A DNA stretch of 64,000 bases from Bacteroidales bacterium (lineage in GTDB: Bacteria > Bacteroidota > Bacteroidia > Bacteroidales > UBA932). The stretch lies in NCBI GenBank assembly GCA_017557535.1, contig JAFYYM010000080.1, positions 1 to 64,000 of the forward strand, written 5' to 3'. The notes beneath the pieces are model-generated. The model saw only the letters and a list, made by a program, of their open reading frames with translations. It ran no database searches and was not told where the DNA came from. Below are positions 7,005 through 15,778 of the stretch, one piece after another. Position 1 is the first letter of the stretch. Every line of letters starts with the position of its first letter. The position numbers and the translations under genes were made by a program.

Positions 7005-9067
7005 TTATGAGAAAATTCGCCTTGATTATAGGGTTGCTGTTGCCAGTGGCGGCGTGGAGCCAAAGCGGAGTCGTGGCTGTCCACCCGGCTAATCCAGACG
7101 GCAGGATGATGTCTATGGAGGAGGCCGTGATGGGCACCGGGACCAGGGTCGCATCCACATGGGCCACCTGGTTGGACAACAGTACTTACGCCTGCATGAA
7201 TGACGGTAAGATTACCGCCTACGATGCCATTACCGGGAATGTCAAGGAAGGAGCCGGAGACTCCGCCTTCAGGACCGGACAGGGAGGCAGGCGCGGGGTT
7301 CGCGGAGCCGTATCAAGTTCCACTGGCATCCAAGCATACTCTAAGGGGCGTAGCCTTTATATCAATGACGGCGGAGGTGATATCCTCGTGGCCGGCAGCG
7401 AGAGCGACCAGATAACATACGGGGAAAGTGTCAGCCGTAACGAGTTCGGGATCAACGGGGGGATTTTCTGGTCTCCAGACGGGTCGAAGTTGGCGTTTTA
7501 CCGCAAGGATGAGAGCCGGGTGACGGATTTCCCGCTTCTTGACATCAGCACCAGGACAGGTACGCTCATGAGCATCAAGTATCCGATGAACGGCATGCAG
7601 AGCGAAGAGGTGTCCTTAGGCATATATGACCTCGCCACAAAAGAGACTGTCTGGTGTGATGTCACTGACTTCGGGTATGACCGCTATCTCACGAACATTA
7701 GCTGGGGCCCTGACTCCAAGCATGTTTTCATCCAGGTGTTGGACAGATCCCAGAAACATGTCAAGCTCAACATGTACAAATCTTCTGACGGATCTTTTGT
7801 CAGGACCATACTCACAGACGATGACCCCAGATTCGTCGAACCTTCCGACCCGTTGTATTTCATGAAAGGGACTTACACGTTCCTTTACAGGACTGATGTG
7901 AGGGATGGTTACCGCAACCTCTATCTTTGTGACACACTTGGCACCATCAGGCGGCTTACCACGGTCAACGCCGATGTGGCTTATGTGGACAATGATGGCT
8001 CCAATGTATTCTACACATCAGCGGAGGTATCTCCTGTCGAGAATCATCTTTTCAAGATCCAGGTCTCGGGGCTCAAGTCCCGTAAGGGAATCGAGTCAGT
8101 GACCAAAGCCAAATTCGGGAAGGCTGTCAGGCTCACCCCCGACGAGGGATGGCATAATGTGACCTTAAGCGGTGACCACAATATGTTCATCGACACATAC
8201 AGCAGCTTCAATGTACCATCCGTGACCCAGATAAGGACAACGGACGGCAAGCTGATCCGTGAGTTGGGTCGAGCTGAGGATCCTCTGAAGGCCTTCAAGA
8301 CAGGTGACATCATGCTCGGAACCGTGAAGAGCGCGGACGGTAGGTTCGACAATTGGTATAGGCTATACTTGCCTGCCGATTTCGACTCTTCCAAAAAATA
8401 TCCGGTAATACTATATGTATATGGCGGTCCACACTCACAGATGGTAAATGACAGTTGGCTTGGTGGTGTCAGGATGTGGGAGACCCTCATGGCGCAAAAA
8501 GGTTATGTGGTATATGTCCAAGACAACCGTGGCACTTCCAACAGGGGTGCTGAGTTCGAGAAGGCCATACACCGCCACTGCGGGCAGAACGAGATGGCTG
8601 ACCAGATGGTCGGGATCAACATGCTAAAATCCCTCCCCTTCGTCGACTCAGAGAGGATAGGTGTCCATGGTTGGAGCTATGGAGGTTTCATGACCATTTC
8701 CCTCATGACTCACTATCCTGAGACATTCAAGGTTGGAGTGGCAGGAGGCCCTGTCATCGATTGGAAATGGTACGAGATCATGTACGGAGAGCGTTATATG
8801 GAGACAGAGGAGACCAACCCGGAAGGATTCAAGGAGACAAGCCTCATTGAAAATGCGGCGAATCTCAAGGGAAAGCTGCTCATCTGCCAGGGCGCCATTG
8901 ACAACACTGTGGTATGGGAACATAGCCTTAGTTTTGTCCAGAAGTGCATAGAGAATGGTACTCAACTTGACTACTTCCCTTATCCACGCTCCGAGCATAA
9001 TGTATTCGGGAGATGGAGAATACACCTGATGGACAAAGTCACCGATTATTTTGACCTCTATTTATAA
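7001..9067 (+). CDS. S9 family dipeptidyl peptidase (DPP IV-like)
   Basis: The 688-residue exported serine peptidase has signal peptide FALIIGLLLPVAAWSQ. The N-terminal two thirds form a beta-propeller (repeats such as FWSPDGSKLAFYR and SWGPDSKHVFIQ). The C-terminal alpha/beta-hydrolase domain has nucleophile motif GWSYGG, catalytic Asp in QGAIDNTV and His in RSEHNVF. It should remove N-terminal dipeptides in the periplasm. The classic paired Glu of DPP IV that binds the substrate N-terminus is not clearly present: the corresponding region reads VSRNEFGINGG with one Glu. In this it differs from the second S9 peptidase of the window (50594-52732). Starts at 7001 and 7007 are both possible; 7001 gives the ATGA overlap. 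Confidence 0.88.
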   Translation: MIMRKFALIIGLLLPVAAWSQSGVVAVHPANPDGRMMSMEEAVMGTGTRVASTWATWLDNSTYACMNDGKITAYDAITGNVKEGAGDSAFRTGQGGRRGVRGAVSSSTGIQAYSKGRSLYINDGGGDILVAGSESDQITYGESVSRNEFGINGGIFWSPDGSKLAFYRKDESRVTDFPLLDISTRTGTLMSIKYPMNGMQSEEVSLGIYDLATKETVWCDVTDFGYDRYLTNISWGPDSKHVFIQVLDRSQKHVKLNMYKSSDGSFVRTILTDDDPRFVEPSDPLYFMKGTYTFLYRTDVRDGYRNLYLCDTLGTIRRLTTVNADVAYVDNDGSNVFYTSAEVSPVENHLFKIQVSGLKSRKGIESVTKAKFGKAVRLTPDEGWHNVTLSGDHNMFIDTYSSFNVPSVTQIRTTDGKLIRELGRAEDPLKAFKTGDIMLGTVKSADGRFDNWYRLYLPADFDSSKKYPVILYVYGGPHSQMVNDSWLGGVRMWETLMAQKGYVVYVQDNRGTSNRGAEFEKAIHRHCGQNEMADQMVGINMLKSLPFVDSERIGVHGWSYGGFMTISLMTHYPETFKVGVAGGPVIDWKWYEIMYGERYMETEETNPEGFKETSLIENAANLKGKLLICQGAIDNTVVWEHSLSFVQKCIENGTQLDYFPYPRSEHNVFGRWRIHLMDKVTDYFDLYL

Positions 9068-9101
9068 CTCAATACTTTTCAACAATTTAAAAGCTAAAAA
9101 A

Positions 9102-9554
9102 ATGGCATTCTCAATTGCAGACATCATCAAGCAGCAGGTTTCTTCCGCTGCGGGTGGAATCCAGATTCCCGCTAATCTCCAGAACCAGGTCCTCGGAGGA
9201 CTATCCGACTCGATTCTCGGCAGCCTTACCAAGACAGCGGCCAGCAGGGGCGGCGTGAACATCATCACCGACCTTCTCACAGGAAAGACCTCTGCCGCGA
9301 AGAGCCCTGTCACATCACTCGCTGGCAGCATCTTCACAAACAGCGTCTTAAAGAACCTCAATCTCGGCAAGGCGGCTAACGCTTCACTTATCGCATTGAT
9401 TCCCACAGTCCTTGGCGGTGTAACCAAACTCTTCAAGGATCAGAATGGCGACGGCAAAGTCGACATCAACGATGTGATCATCGCTCTTGGTGGCAAGATC
9501 GGTGGCGGTGGACTCTTCGGAAGCATCCTCGGAGGCTTGTTCAAGAAGAAGTAA
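9102..9554 (+). CDS. Small protein with one EF-hand-like loop
   Basis: The protein has 150 residues from the ATG at 9102. In-frame codons further upstream overlap the peptidase gene and lack homology-like character. It is Gly/Ser/Ala/Leu rich with amphipathic helices (MAFSIADIIKQQVSSAAGG) and no signal peptide. Near the C-terminus, DQNGDGKVDINDVI is a canonical EF-hand/dockerin-type calcium loop, followed by a Gly-rich tail and KKK. The overall look recalls the DUF937/YidB-like group, but this is not certain. The function is unknown. It is convergent with the DUF1460 gene, with only 4 nt between the two stop codons. A 7-bp hairpin (AAAGGTC/GACCTTT, 9563-9580) sits in that 3' overlap zone. Confidence 0.7.
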   Translation: MAFSIADIIKQQVSSAAGGIQIPANLQNQVLGGLSDSILGSLTKTAASRGGVNIITDLLTGKTSAAKSPVTSLAGSIFTNSVLKNLNLGKAANASLIALIPTVLGGVTKLFKDQNGDGKVDINDVIIALGGKIGGGGLFGSILGGLFKKK

Positions 9555-9558
9555 TTAT

Positions 9559-10461
9559 CTACAAAGGTCTTATGACCTTTATGCCGGAAAGGTTGGAACG
9601 CCGGGACACGTACTCCTCAATGGTACGCTCGTCGATTTCAACCTTTCCGTCGTTTTGTGACGCGTGAATGAACCCGACCCGGCCATTCTCAACATAAGCG
9701 ATCGCAACATGCGCCACATCCAATCCCTCGACAGCGGAGACGAAACAGATTATATCACCGGTTTTTATCCCATGTCCGGCAGATGATATCTTCGCCTTCG
9801 GAATCTGAGTCATAGGTGTCTTATTCAATTCCTTTTCTGTCTCCTCTATGGTCTTGAGATCCAATGCGGCTCTGGGAATGCTATTGGCGTCCTCCAATTG
9901 CTTATAACTCTTGGGGTGCATGGACATGAAGGAAATTGGATGATCATAAACCTCACCACCCAGCTCAATTGTCAAATCCTTCAGGCGTTCCTCCTGCCTC
10001 CTTATCCACTCGGTGGTGTAATGAATCCGGTCCGAATATGAATAAGGCGGATCTTTCCGATAACGGGTACCGGCAATGTTGGCAGCGAATTGATTAAAAG
10101 AAGGGCTCCCCTCTCCAGCCTCTATAGCGGTCCTCGCCAGATTCAGGCAAGTCTCCACGAATATTATACAGTCTGTTTTGGTGAGATATATCCTCAACTT
10201 CTCTGCCAAGGGATCCTCATCAAGGGTTCCGGCGACATAAGGAGTACCGATGAGTTTCCTGGCGGCTATCACCATCAAATCAGATGTTCCCAAAGGATTC
10301 CCGCCGTCAAGAGAGGCTTTATACTCCCTTTGAAGATCGACGAGCAACCTTTCCGCCAAGGCTTTATCCTTGGCAGTCGTGATATAATCCTGGGCACATG
10401 TGAGCCTGGGAATCAAAAGGGCGGCGAATAGCGCCATGAAAAGAGCAATCGTCCGTTTCAT
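9559..10461 (-). CDS. DUF1460 family N-acetylmuramoyl-L-alanine amidase-like protein
   Basis: The protein has 300 residues from the ATG at 10461 and opens with a signal peptide (TIALFMALFAALLIPRLTCAQ). An upstream in-frame ATG (10488) would add nine residues before that peptide. TPYVAGTLDE followed by TDCIIFVETCL is the DUF1460 pattern, with Cys as likely nucleophile (NlpC/P60-like fold), and HVAIAYVENGRVGFIHAS supplies the His block. Family members are periplasmic and are annotated as cell-wall amidases. It is the last gene of a four-gene - strand set and lies 32 nt after the collagen-like lipoprotein gene. Confidence 0.88.
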   Translation of the reverse strand: MKRTIALFMALFAALLIPRLTCAQDYITTAKDKALAERLLVDLQREYKASLDGGNPLGTSDLMVIAARKLIGTPYVAGTLDEDPLAEKLRIYLTKTDCIIFVETCLNLARTAIEAGEGSPSFNQFAANIAGTRYRKDPPYSYSDRIHYTTEWIRRQEERLKDLTIELGGEVYDHPISFMSMHPKSYKQLEDANSIPRAALDLKTIEETEKELNKTPMTQIPKAKISSAGHGIKTGDIICFVSAVEGLDVAHVAIAYVENGRVGFIHASQNDGKVEIDERTIEEYVSRRSNLSGIKVIRPL

Positions 10462-10493
10462 GGCGCCAATATAAGCATTTTCCCTCAATTATG

Positions 10494-13178
10494 TCACTCT
10501 GTTCCGGTCCCGGAACCATCTGTGACATTCCTCTCTGTCGCCTCTATCGCGCAACCAAAAGCGTATGCGTATTCGTCACCACGATTATAATTGAACTTAC
10601 CGGAGAATCCACCGACCATTATCGCCCCATCTACAAAGTCAGACACAGTCATCTTGAAACCATCATACACATCGGTGAGATTCAAGGAGTCATATAGTTT
10701 GAAAGCGACTGTGCTGTTGACATTTGACCCATTGTACTTGCCGCTCACGGAAAACGAGGTGGAAGGGGATTTGTACCTGGCCCCGAGTTTTGTGGCGTTG
10801 AAAGAGTAACGTTGCCCGTTCTTGCTCCACTCCCCCACAGGTGCGTACACGGTGGTCTCTTTCAGAGTATTGAGCGCCTCATTACTGAAAGACAGTTTCA
10901 GAGTAGTGTGACCGGAGTCCCACACGAAAGATCCCGTCACATCCTGGGGCATGGCGAAATATGGAGGTGACATGATCTCCCTGTCAGAATCAGTTAATTT
11001 CAAACCATAATCAGGTATCACTGAACCAGCGCCGGAATACACAGTACCGCCTGAATACTGAAGCATCAAGTCGTAGACTCCTACTTTGGAAGGAGACGCC
11101 CCATCTCCATAGCTGACACGGAACCAACTCTCCGTCCCGTTTTTCACGCGACCGCTAGAGACTCTCGCCCTATGCATGGTATATTCATAACCCCTCTCCC
11201 CGCAAAGGTGATTAAGATTCGAGAACCAATCCGCCACGGCTTCGCCCTCCAAAGAGGATATGTCCCCACCAGCAGTCAGACTTGATGTCACCCTGGAGAG
11301 AAGGATATCCACTCCTTTGTTGCGATAGTAGGAGAAAACGGAACTATTCACCCTTGGCCAGAATCCGAGATTACCTTGAGAATATGACATGTTGACCGGT
11401 GAGGACAGTCTGTCCAAGGTGTTTATGAAGGGAACGGTCTCTGTCACTCCCTCAACAGTTCTATAGACCAAGAAATCAGCGTGAGCGTCATAATAGCGCA
11501 AAGCCCCTGACTTAGTGACAACATTTAGTCCCACCTGGTACGGCACCTTACAAGTGGCCGCTATCTTGGACTGATCTGTGACAGTCATGGTTCCATAACT
11601 GAACGATACCGGTTTCACTCCGGAGTTAAGATTGTCCGGATCATCCTTGGCGCTCGGAAGTCCATCTGTCCACTGAGGAAGCTCATCCCGGGTAAGATAG
11701 ACATATCCTTGGGAGTCGGAGGTCTTGGTATAAGTCTTTGTCCCGGACATATCGGTGAATGTCACCTCGCAGTTCGGGATTATAACAGGACCAGGGCCAG
11801 TGACGATGAATGCGGCTCCCCCGGAAAGCGGATTGACATACTCGTATTCCGTCTTGCCTCCTGAAGTCTTGCTCAAAGCTATCACTGAAGCTACATTGTA
11901 CATCTTGGAGTCAACCCTGTCCAGATAAGCGGTGTCAGCTAGAGCCAGACCATTTCCGGAGCCTTGTCCATCAACCCCGTCCTTGCCCTTGAGATATCTC
12001 CAGAAATCAGCGAGTTCCACAGCCGAGTCAGGCCATAAAGGATATTCCAGGGGATCGAAAACCCCATTATCAGGATTAGCGAGTCCTGAATCTGACAAGA
12101 CATCTCGCTTCCAAAGCTCGTATGCAGAGAGGCCATCCGCACCGTCAGCGCCTGTCAAATAATAATAGAAATCAGCCTCGGTGTTCTTTGTCTTGTCCCA
12201 TTTCTCTCCGGGGTTCTTGGGGTCATCCACATTCCCCGTCGATATATATTCTTTCCATAGCTCATAGGCGGACAACCCATCATCACCGTCCTCACCACCG
12301 AGATACAGGAAGAAATCCTCGAGGTCAATCGCATCCTTGGGCCAAATGGGATACTCAGATAGGTCATAAACGCCATTCCCGGGATTCTCCAAGCCGCCAT
12401 CTGAAAGAACTTCTTTCTTCCAGAGCTCGTATGCGGACAACCCATCTTCTCCGGATGGCCCAGTGGCAGGCACACCTGTGTCGATGCCTCCCACATGCCA
12501 ATTGCCGTCATCGCCCACATAAGGTGTCTCCCCGCTGACACCGCCTTCGCCCTTATCTCCTTTATCTCCTTTTTCACCTTTAAGATATAAGAAAAAGAAG
12601 TACATCGTGGTGTCGGATGAAGACCACTTTGGATCACCTTCCCCTTTAATGAAATCAACCCAAATCCGGTAAGCGGACAAACCATCAGCACCGGCAGGGC
12701 CAGTTGCAGGAATGCCTGTGTCCTCATCACCTATGAACCAGTTGCCGTTGTCACCTATATAAGGGATTAGGCCATCATCGCCTTTGGGACCCGTCAAATA
12801 TTTGAAGAAGTCTTTCTCCGAGTTATTCCCAGGCTCCCATTTACCTTCCCCTTGAGGATTATCCGCATCTCCTGAAGCGATGTATTCCTTCCACAGCTCG
12901 TAAGCAGACTCACCTTTGTCTCCACGGTCACCTTTCTCTCCTTTAAGGTAGATGAAATAATCTGTGACAGCCGTCTTGGTCTTGTCCCAACCCGGAATTG
13001 TTCCTTCAACCACCGCCTTTGACCAGACCTCATAAGAAGTGAGCCCGTCACGTCCTGAGACTCCCTGGACGCCCTGCTCACCTTGAGGGCCCTTAGGCAG
13101 GGTTACCTCAAGTCTTGTGCAGGACAATAACGCTGCTCCCATAAGCGCGGCAGCTAGAATACTGATACTGTTTTTCAT
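10494..13178 (-). CDS. Large collagen-like repeat lipoprotein
   Basis: The 894-residue protein has lipoprotein signal MKNSISILAAALMGAALLSC (lipobox Cys20). Residues 29-405 alternate short collagen-type Gly-X-Y runs (GEKGDRGDKGE, GEKGDKGDKGEGG) with six helical modules. The modules start at about 47, 91, 168, 248, 303 and 351. Each begins with [ST]xYxxW (SAYELWKEYI is the best form) and ends in D-F-x-x-Y-L-x-G before the next Gly-X-Y run. Two copies of a DNGNWxIG..DTGxPATGP block (about 142-160 and 223-240) are inserted. The C-terminal 480 residues look beta-rich and globular, with no family I recognise. It is probably surface-exposed and anchored in the outer membrane. An OmpA-like gene lies 12 nt upstream, suggesting joint envelope function. 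Confidence 0.85.
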   Translation of the reverse strand: MKNSISILAAALMGAALLSCTRLEVTLPKGPQGEQGVQGVSGRDGLTSYEVWSKAVVEGTIPGWDKTKTAVTDYFIYLKGEKGDRGDKGESAYELWKEYIASGDADNPQGEGKWEPGNNSEKDFFKYLTGPKGDDGLIPYIGDNGNWFIGDEDTGIPATGPAGADGLSAYRIWVDFIKGEGDPKWSSSDTTMYFFFLYLKGEKGDKGDKGEGGVSGETPYVGDDGNWHVGGIDTGVPATGPSGEDGLSAYELWKKEVLSDGGLENPGNGVYDLSEYPIWPKDAIDLEDFFLYLGGEDGDDGLSAYELWKEYISTGNVDDPKNPGEKWDKTKNTEADFYYYLTGADGADGLSAYELWKRDVLSDSGLANPDNGVFDPLEYPLWPDSAVELADFWRYLKGKDGVDGQGSGNGLALADTAYLDRVDSKMYNVASVIALSKTSGGKTEYEYVNPLSGGAAFIVTGPGPVIIPNCEVTFTDMSGTKTYTKTSDSQGYVYLTRDELPQWTDGLPSAKDDPDNLNSGVKPVSFSYGTMTVTDQSKIAATCKVPYQVGLNVVTKSGALRYYDAHADFLVYRTVEGVTETVPFINTLDRLSSPVNMSYSQGNLGFWPRVNSSVFSYYRNKGVDILLSRVTSSLTAGGDISSLEGEAVADWFSNLNHLCGERGYEYTMHRARVSSGRVKNGTESWFRVSYGDGASPSKVGVYDLMLQYSGGTVYSGAGSVIPDYGLKLTDSDREIMSPPYFAMPQDVTGSFVWDSGHTTLKLSFSNEALNTLKETTVYAPVGEWSKNGQRYSFNATKLGARYKSPSTSFSVSGKYNGSNVNSTVAFKLYDSLNLTDVYDGFKMTVSDFVDGAIMVGGFSGKFNYNRGDEYAYAFGCAIEATERNVTDGSGTGTE

Positions 13179-13190
13179 TAGTTTATGTTT

Positions 13191-14369
13191 TTAATTGTTG
13201 TGTTTCAAGTAATTCCAAAGAGGCTCCCAAGTTACTTGCTCAATGACCACCTTTCGGTCCCCTCGACGGGTATTCTCATCCGCTCCGGCAGGAACCAAGG
13301 CCATTCTCTTCCCAAAACCCTTGTGAGATAGCATCGAGGACGGGACTCCCCTCTTAACCAACGCCTCATAGACCGCATTTGCCCTGGCCTCGGAAAGCTT
13401 GTCGTTGTAAGAGTCACTCCCTTTGGCATCAGTGTATCCACATATCATGAACTTCCTGTCCGTGAATTTCTTAAGAACATTCGCAACCTCATCAAGAACA
13501 GTCTCGCTCTCCTTGGTGATGTCAGCCTTATCGAAATCAAATGTGACATTATCCATTAGTTCGGCGAGGGTCTTCTCGAACGGAACCTCTTTATAGACCT
13601 CCTTTATGGTCTCCACGGGAACCTCTTTGACAACCTCTTTCTCCACTATCTTCTCAACAATCCTTTCTAAAGGCTGGATCTCTTGAGGCTTCTTGCTCTT
13701 GCCACCGAGTCGGAACACCAACCCTGCTGTACCCATGGCGAAATTGGCGCCCTTGGAACCTAGTGAACGCATGTAATCTCCACCTATCCTGACTCCAACC
13801 TTATCTCCAAGCCAACCTACCAAACCAATCCCGGCCGTGACAGGAATATATGACTCCGTGTCAAAGGTCATACCCTTATTCCAAGCATCCTCAGCTTTCC
13901 ATATCGCCTCTTTTGTGACATCGCCGTCAAAGCGACCGAAATAGAACGTGGGAAAGTTCTTAAGATAATAGCTTACCCCAAAACGCAGATATGGTTGAAC
14001 CCATTCGCTCCTGACAAAAGGACGGAACTGGATCCCAGGACCCGCCAGGACTGATAAACCATTCTTCAGTTTCCCGGAGTCATAGTACCTCGCGAGACCA
14101 AGAGTGCCTTGGACATCAGCATAAAGCCATTTCTTGATCTCAATTGCGGAATACAAGCTTGCTCCACCGTAAAGTTGTTTTTCCTCCAAGGTGAACACAT
14201 AGTCTCCCCCTTGAGTCTGGTGGAAATCCGTCACCATTGTCCTGGTGTGATTGATAGCGGATCCTCCTATACCTATCTCCACCGAATGGGAGTTGTTTTG
14301 GGAATATGTCCTGAGCGGGCATAACAGGATGATGGCCAAAGCCATCGGAATCAGATTGTTTTTCATCAT
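13191..14369 (-). CDS. OmpA family outer-membrane protein
   Basis: The 392-residue protein has signal peptide IPMALAIILLCPLRTYSQ. An N-terminal beta-barrel-like region (about 25-220, alternating strands ending GTAGLVFRLGG) is followed by a charged, coiled-coil-like linker (EKIVEKEVVKEVPVETIKE, about 240-265). The C-terminal OmpA domain contains VTFDFDKADIT, ICGYTDAKGSDSYNDKLSEARA and GADENTRRGDRKVVI. The OmpA domain binds peptidoglycan non-covalently, anchoring the outer membrane. The start may be 14369 or the adjacent in-frame ATG at 14366. It lies between a DUF4493 lipoprotein gene and the collagen-like lipoprotein gene with gaps of 22 and 12 nt, so an operon is likely. Confidence 0.92.
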   Translation of the reverse strand: MMKNNLIPMALAIILLCPLRTYSQNNSHSVEIGIGGSAINHTRTMVTDFHQTQGGDYVFTLEEKQLYGGASLYSAIEIKKWLYADVQGTLGLARYYDSGKLKNGLSVLAGPGIQFRPFVRSEWVQPYLRFGVSYYLKNFPTFYFGRFDGDVTKEAIWKAEDAWNKGMTFDTESYIPVTAGIGLVGWLGDKVGVRIGGDYMRSLGSKGANFAMGTAGLVFRLGGKSKKPQEIQPLERIVEKIVEKEVVKEVPVETIKEVYKEVPFEKTLAELMDNVTFDFDKADITKESETVLDEVANVLKKFTDRKFMICGYTDAKGSDSYNDKLSEARANAVYEALVKRGVPSSMLSHKGFGKRMALVPAGADENTRRGDRKVVIEQVTWEPLWNYLKHNN

Positions 14370-14391
14370 TTAAGTGTTTTGATAATGATTG

Positions 14392-15492
14392 TCAATCAAA
14401 TGAGTACTCTGTGAGATTCTTGATTCCAGGTATACCATAATAAGCACTCTCTATATCGCCCCTCAGATAGACTTTCTTCCCAATAAATGAGGGATGGTCG
14501 ACGAGATTGAGAGCGTCCCGCATCGGACCCTTCGCCAGCTGGACCGATACGCAAGAAGACTTCTCTGTGACAGAAGAACGAGGAGCTATCGCTATGTTGG
14601 TATAAGACTCGAATGGACCCTCGAACTTGATCCCGTTCTTGCTGGATGAAAGGTCTCCCCCAACAATATATCCGCAGACCCACACTCCTTTTTCTCCAGC
14701 ATGCTCCTTCACTTGGGCGGCGCCAAAGGCCCTGGACTTGTCAGCACCGGCTCCTGCCACATCATTCGACCCTATCTCGTAATCCTCATTACCCCATATC
14801 CGGAGAGTGTCCACCTTGATAGACACCTCACCTCCTTGGGCTGAGGATTGGCCAGGTTTTGAGGGACATGATACCCCGATCGTGAGGATCTCCCTAGCCT
14901 CCAATCGTCTTGTGATCAGTGGAGTGGACTTATCTTTTTCCTTAAGAGACACGGACAGCTGGCCAGGTTTGAAGAATCCAGTCCTGCTTTCAGTCGGGTC
15001 ATAACGGAGGCTTTCTCCCCCGGAAGTGACTTCCAGACATCCACCCGGGTAAGTCTCAGCGAATTCCGGGTCAATCCTCAGGCGCAAGCCACAATTGAGC
15101 TGGGAGCAGTCCAACAAGACCTTTGTCACGGCTCCGGCATTGACGACCACCACCTGTTCATCTCCGAATTGAGGGGCCTCAAACTCGGGTTTCTTAAATT
15201 CCCTGGAAACAGCGGTGATCGTGTAGGATCCGGGATTCACGAGCATCGTCTCAGGCGAATTCCCATAATCTCCCTCATAAAGAATCTCACCGGCCGAATT
15301 GACGACCTTCAGCTTAAAAGTATCCGTGTCAGGGAAATCCATTGCCCTGGTAGTGATCTCAGGAGAGAAACTCCAGGACAAGGATCCCTGACCGGTGTCA
15401 GAGGGCATCTTGTTACATGATGAAGCGAGCGCTCCGAGCGTAATGAGAACCGCTGAAATGGAACGCGTGGTCAAACGAGTTAAAGTCTTCAT
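14392..15492 (-). CDS. DUF4493-type lipoprotein
   Basis: The 366-residue protein has a lipoprotein signal (SISAVLITLGALASSCNKM, lipid-attachment Cys26). Residues about 35-200 follow the DUF4493 pattern seen in Bacteroidales surface lipoproteins: DTDTFKLKVVNSAGEILYEG, then MLVNPGSYTITAVS, then AGAVTKVLLDCSQLNC. The C-terminal part (GVWVCGYIVGGD, then TNIAIAP) resembles DUF6359-like modules. It is likely exported to the cell surface; its ligand is unknown. It is the first gene of the set DUF4493 - OmpA - collagen-like - DUF1460. The 139-nt leader back to the U-rich hairpin at 15631-15670 may regulate it. Confidence 0.82.
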   Translation of the reverse strand: MKTLTRLTTRSISAVLITLGALASSCNKMPSDTGQGSLSWSFSPEITTRAMDFPDTDTFKLKVVNSAGEILYEGDYGNSPETMLVNPGSYTITAVSREFKKPEFEAPQFGDEQVVVVNAGAVTKVLLDCSQLNCGLRLRIDPEFAETYPGGCLEVTSGGESLRYDPTESRTGFFKPGQLSVSLKEKDKSTPLITRRLEAREILTIGVSCPSKPGQSSAQGGEVSIKVDTLRIWGNEDYEIGSNDVAGAGADKSRAFGAAQVKEHAGEKGVWVCGYIVGGDLSSSKNGIKFEGPFESYTNIAIAPRSSVTEKSSCVSVQLAKGPMRDALNLVDHPSFIGKKVYLRGDIESAYYGIPGIKNLTEYSFD

Positions 15493-15630
15493 AGTTCAGT
15501 CGCATTTTAATTCCATCCGCCAACCGGCGAATCTGACGCGAAACTATGGAGACTAAACGGAAAAAACAGAAAGAAACAGAAAAATCAATTATAAAAAAGG
15601 AATATTTCCGTTTTTGAAATGCGGAAAGGG

Positions 15631-15670
15631 CAAAAAACACGGAGCAATCGCAGTCACTGCGATCGCTCCG
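15631..15670 (-). terminator. Terminator or attenuator hairpin between his operon and envelope genes
   Basis: On the - strand CGGAGCGATCGCAG, loop TGA and CTGCGATTGCTCCG pair over 14 positions, with a G-U where the + strand would have an A-C mismatch. This shows that - strand RNA is the selected form. A run of six T follows after two bases. It lies 109 nt after hisIE, but also only about 40 nt downstream of a separate promoter at 15709-15739, so it may end a short RNA. Confidence 0.85.
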
Positions 15671-15708
15671 CTACTTAACCTAAACTTAAACTATGAAAAA
15701 CTTCACTT

Positions 15709-15739
15709 CAAATATACAAATTCTTTTATTATTAACAAT
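15709..15739 (-). promoter_or_regulatory. Bacteroidota-type promoter facing the hairpin and the DUF4493 gene
   Basis: On the - strand, ATTG (15739-15736), a 19-nt spacer and a perfect TATATTTG (15716-15709) form a full promoter. Transcription would start near 15702 and meet the terminator-like hairpin after about 35-70 nt. This fits a small RNA or an attenuated leader of the envelope gene set. Confidence 0.65.
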
Positions 15740-15778
15740 TATTTGATGTGTTTTTTTGCTTTTGGATTAAAACTAATA

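Noticed and set aside
9563..9580. A 7-bp hairpin (AAAGGTC/GACCTTT) at the convergent gene ends as a bidirectional terminator.
   Set aside because: It lies inside the coding end of the DUF1460 gene and lacks a T tract, so evidence is too weak for a separate feature.
11900..13100. Repetitive DNA that might suggest a CRISPR array or tandem repeats.
   Set aside because: The repeats are imperfect, in frame and of variable length. They encode the collagen-like and SAYELWK modules, and no direct repeats with unique spacers are present.
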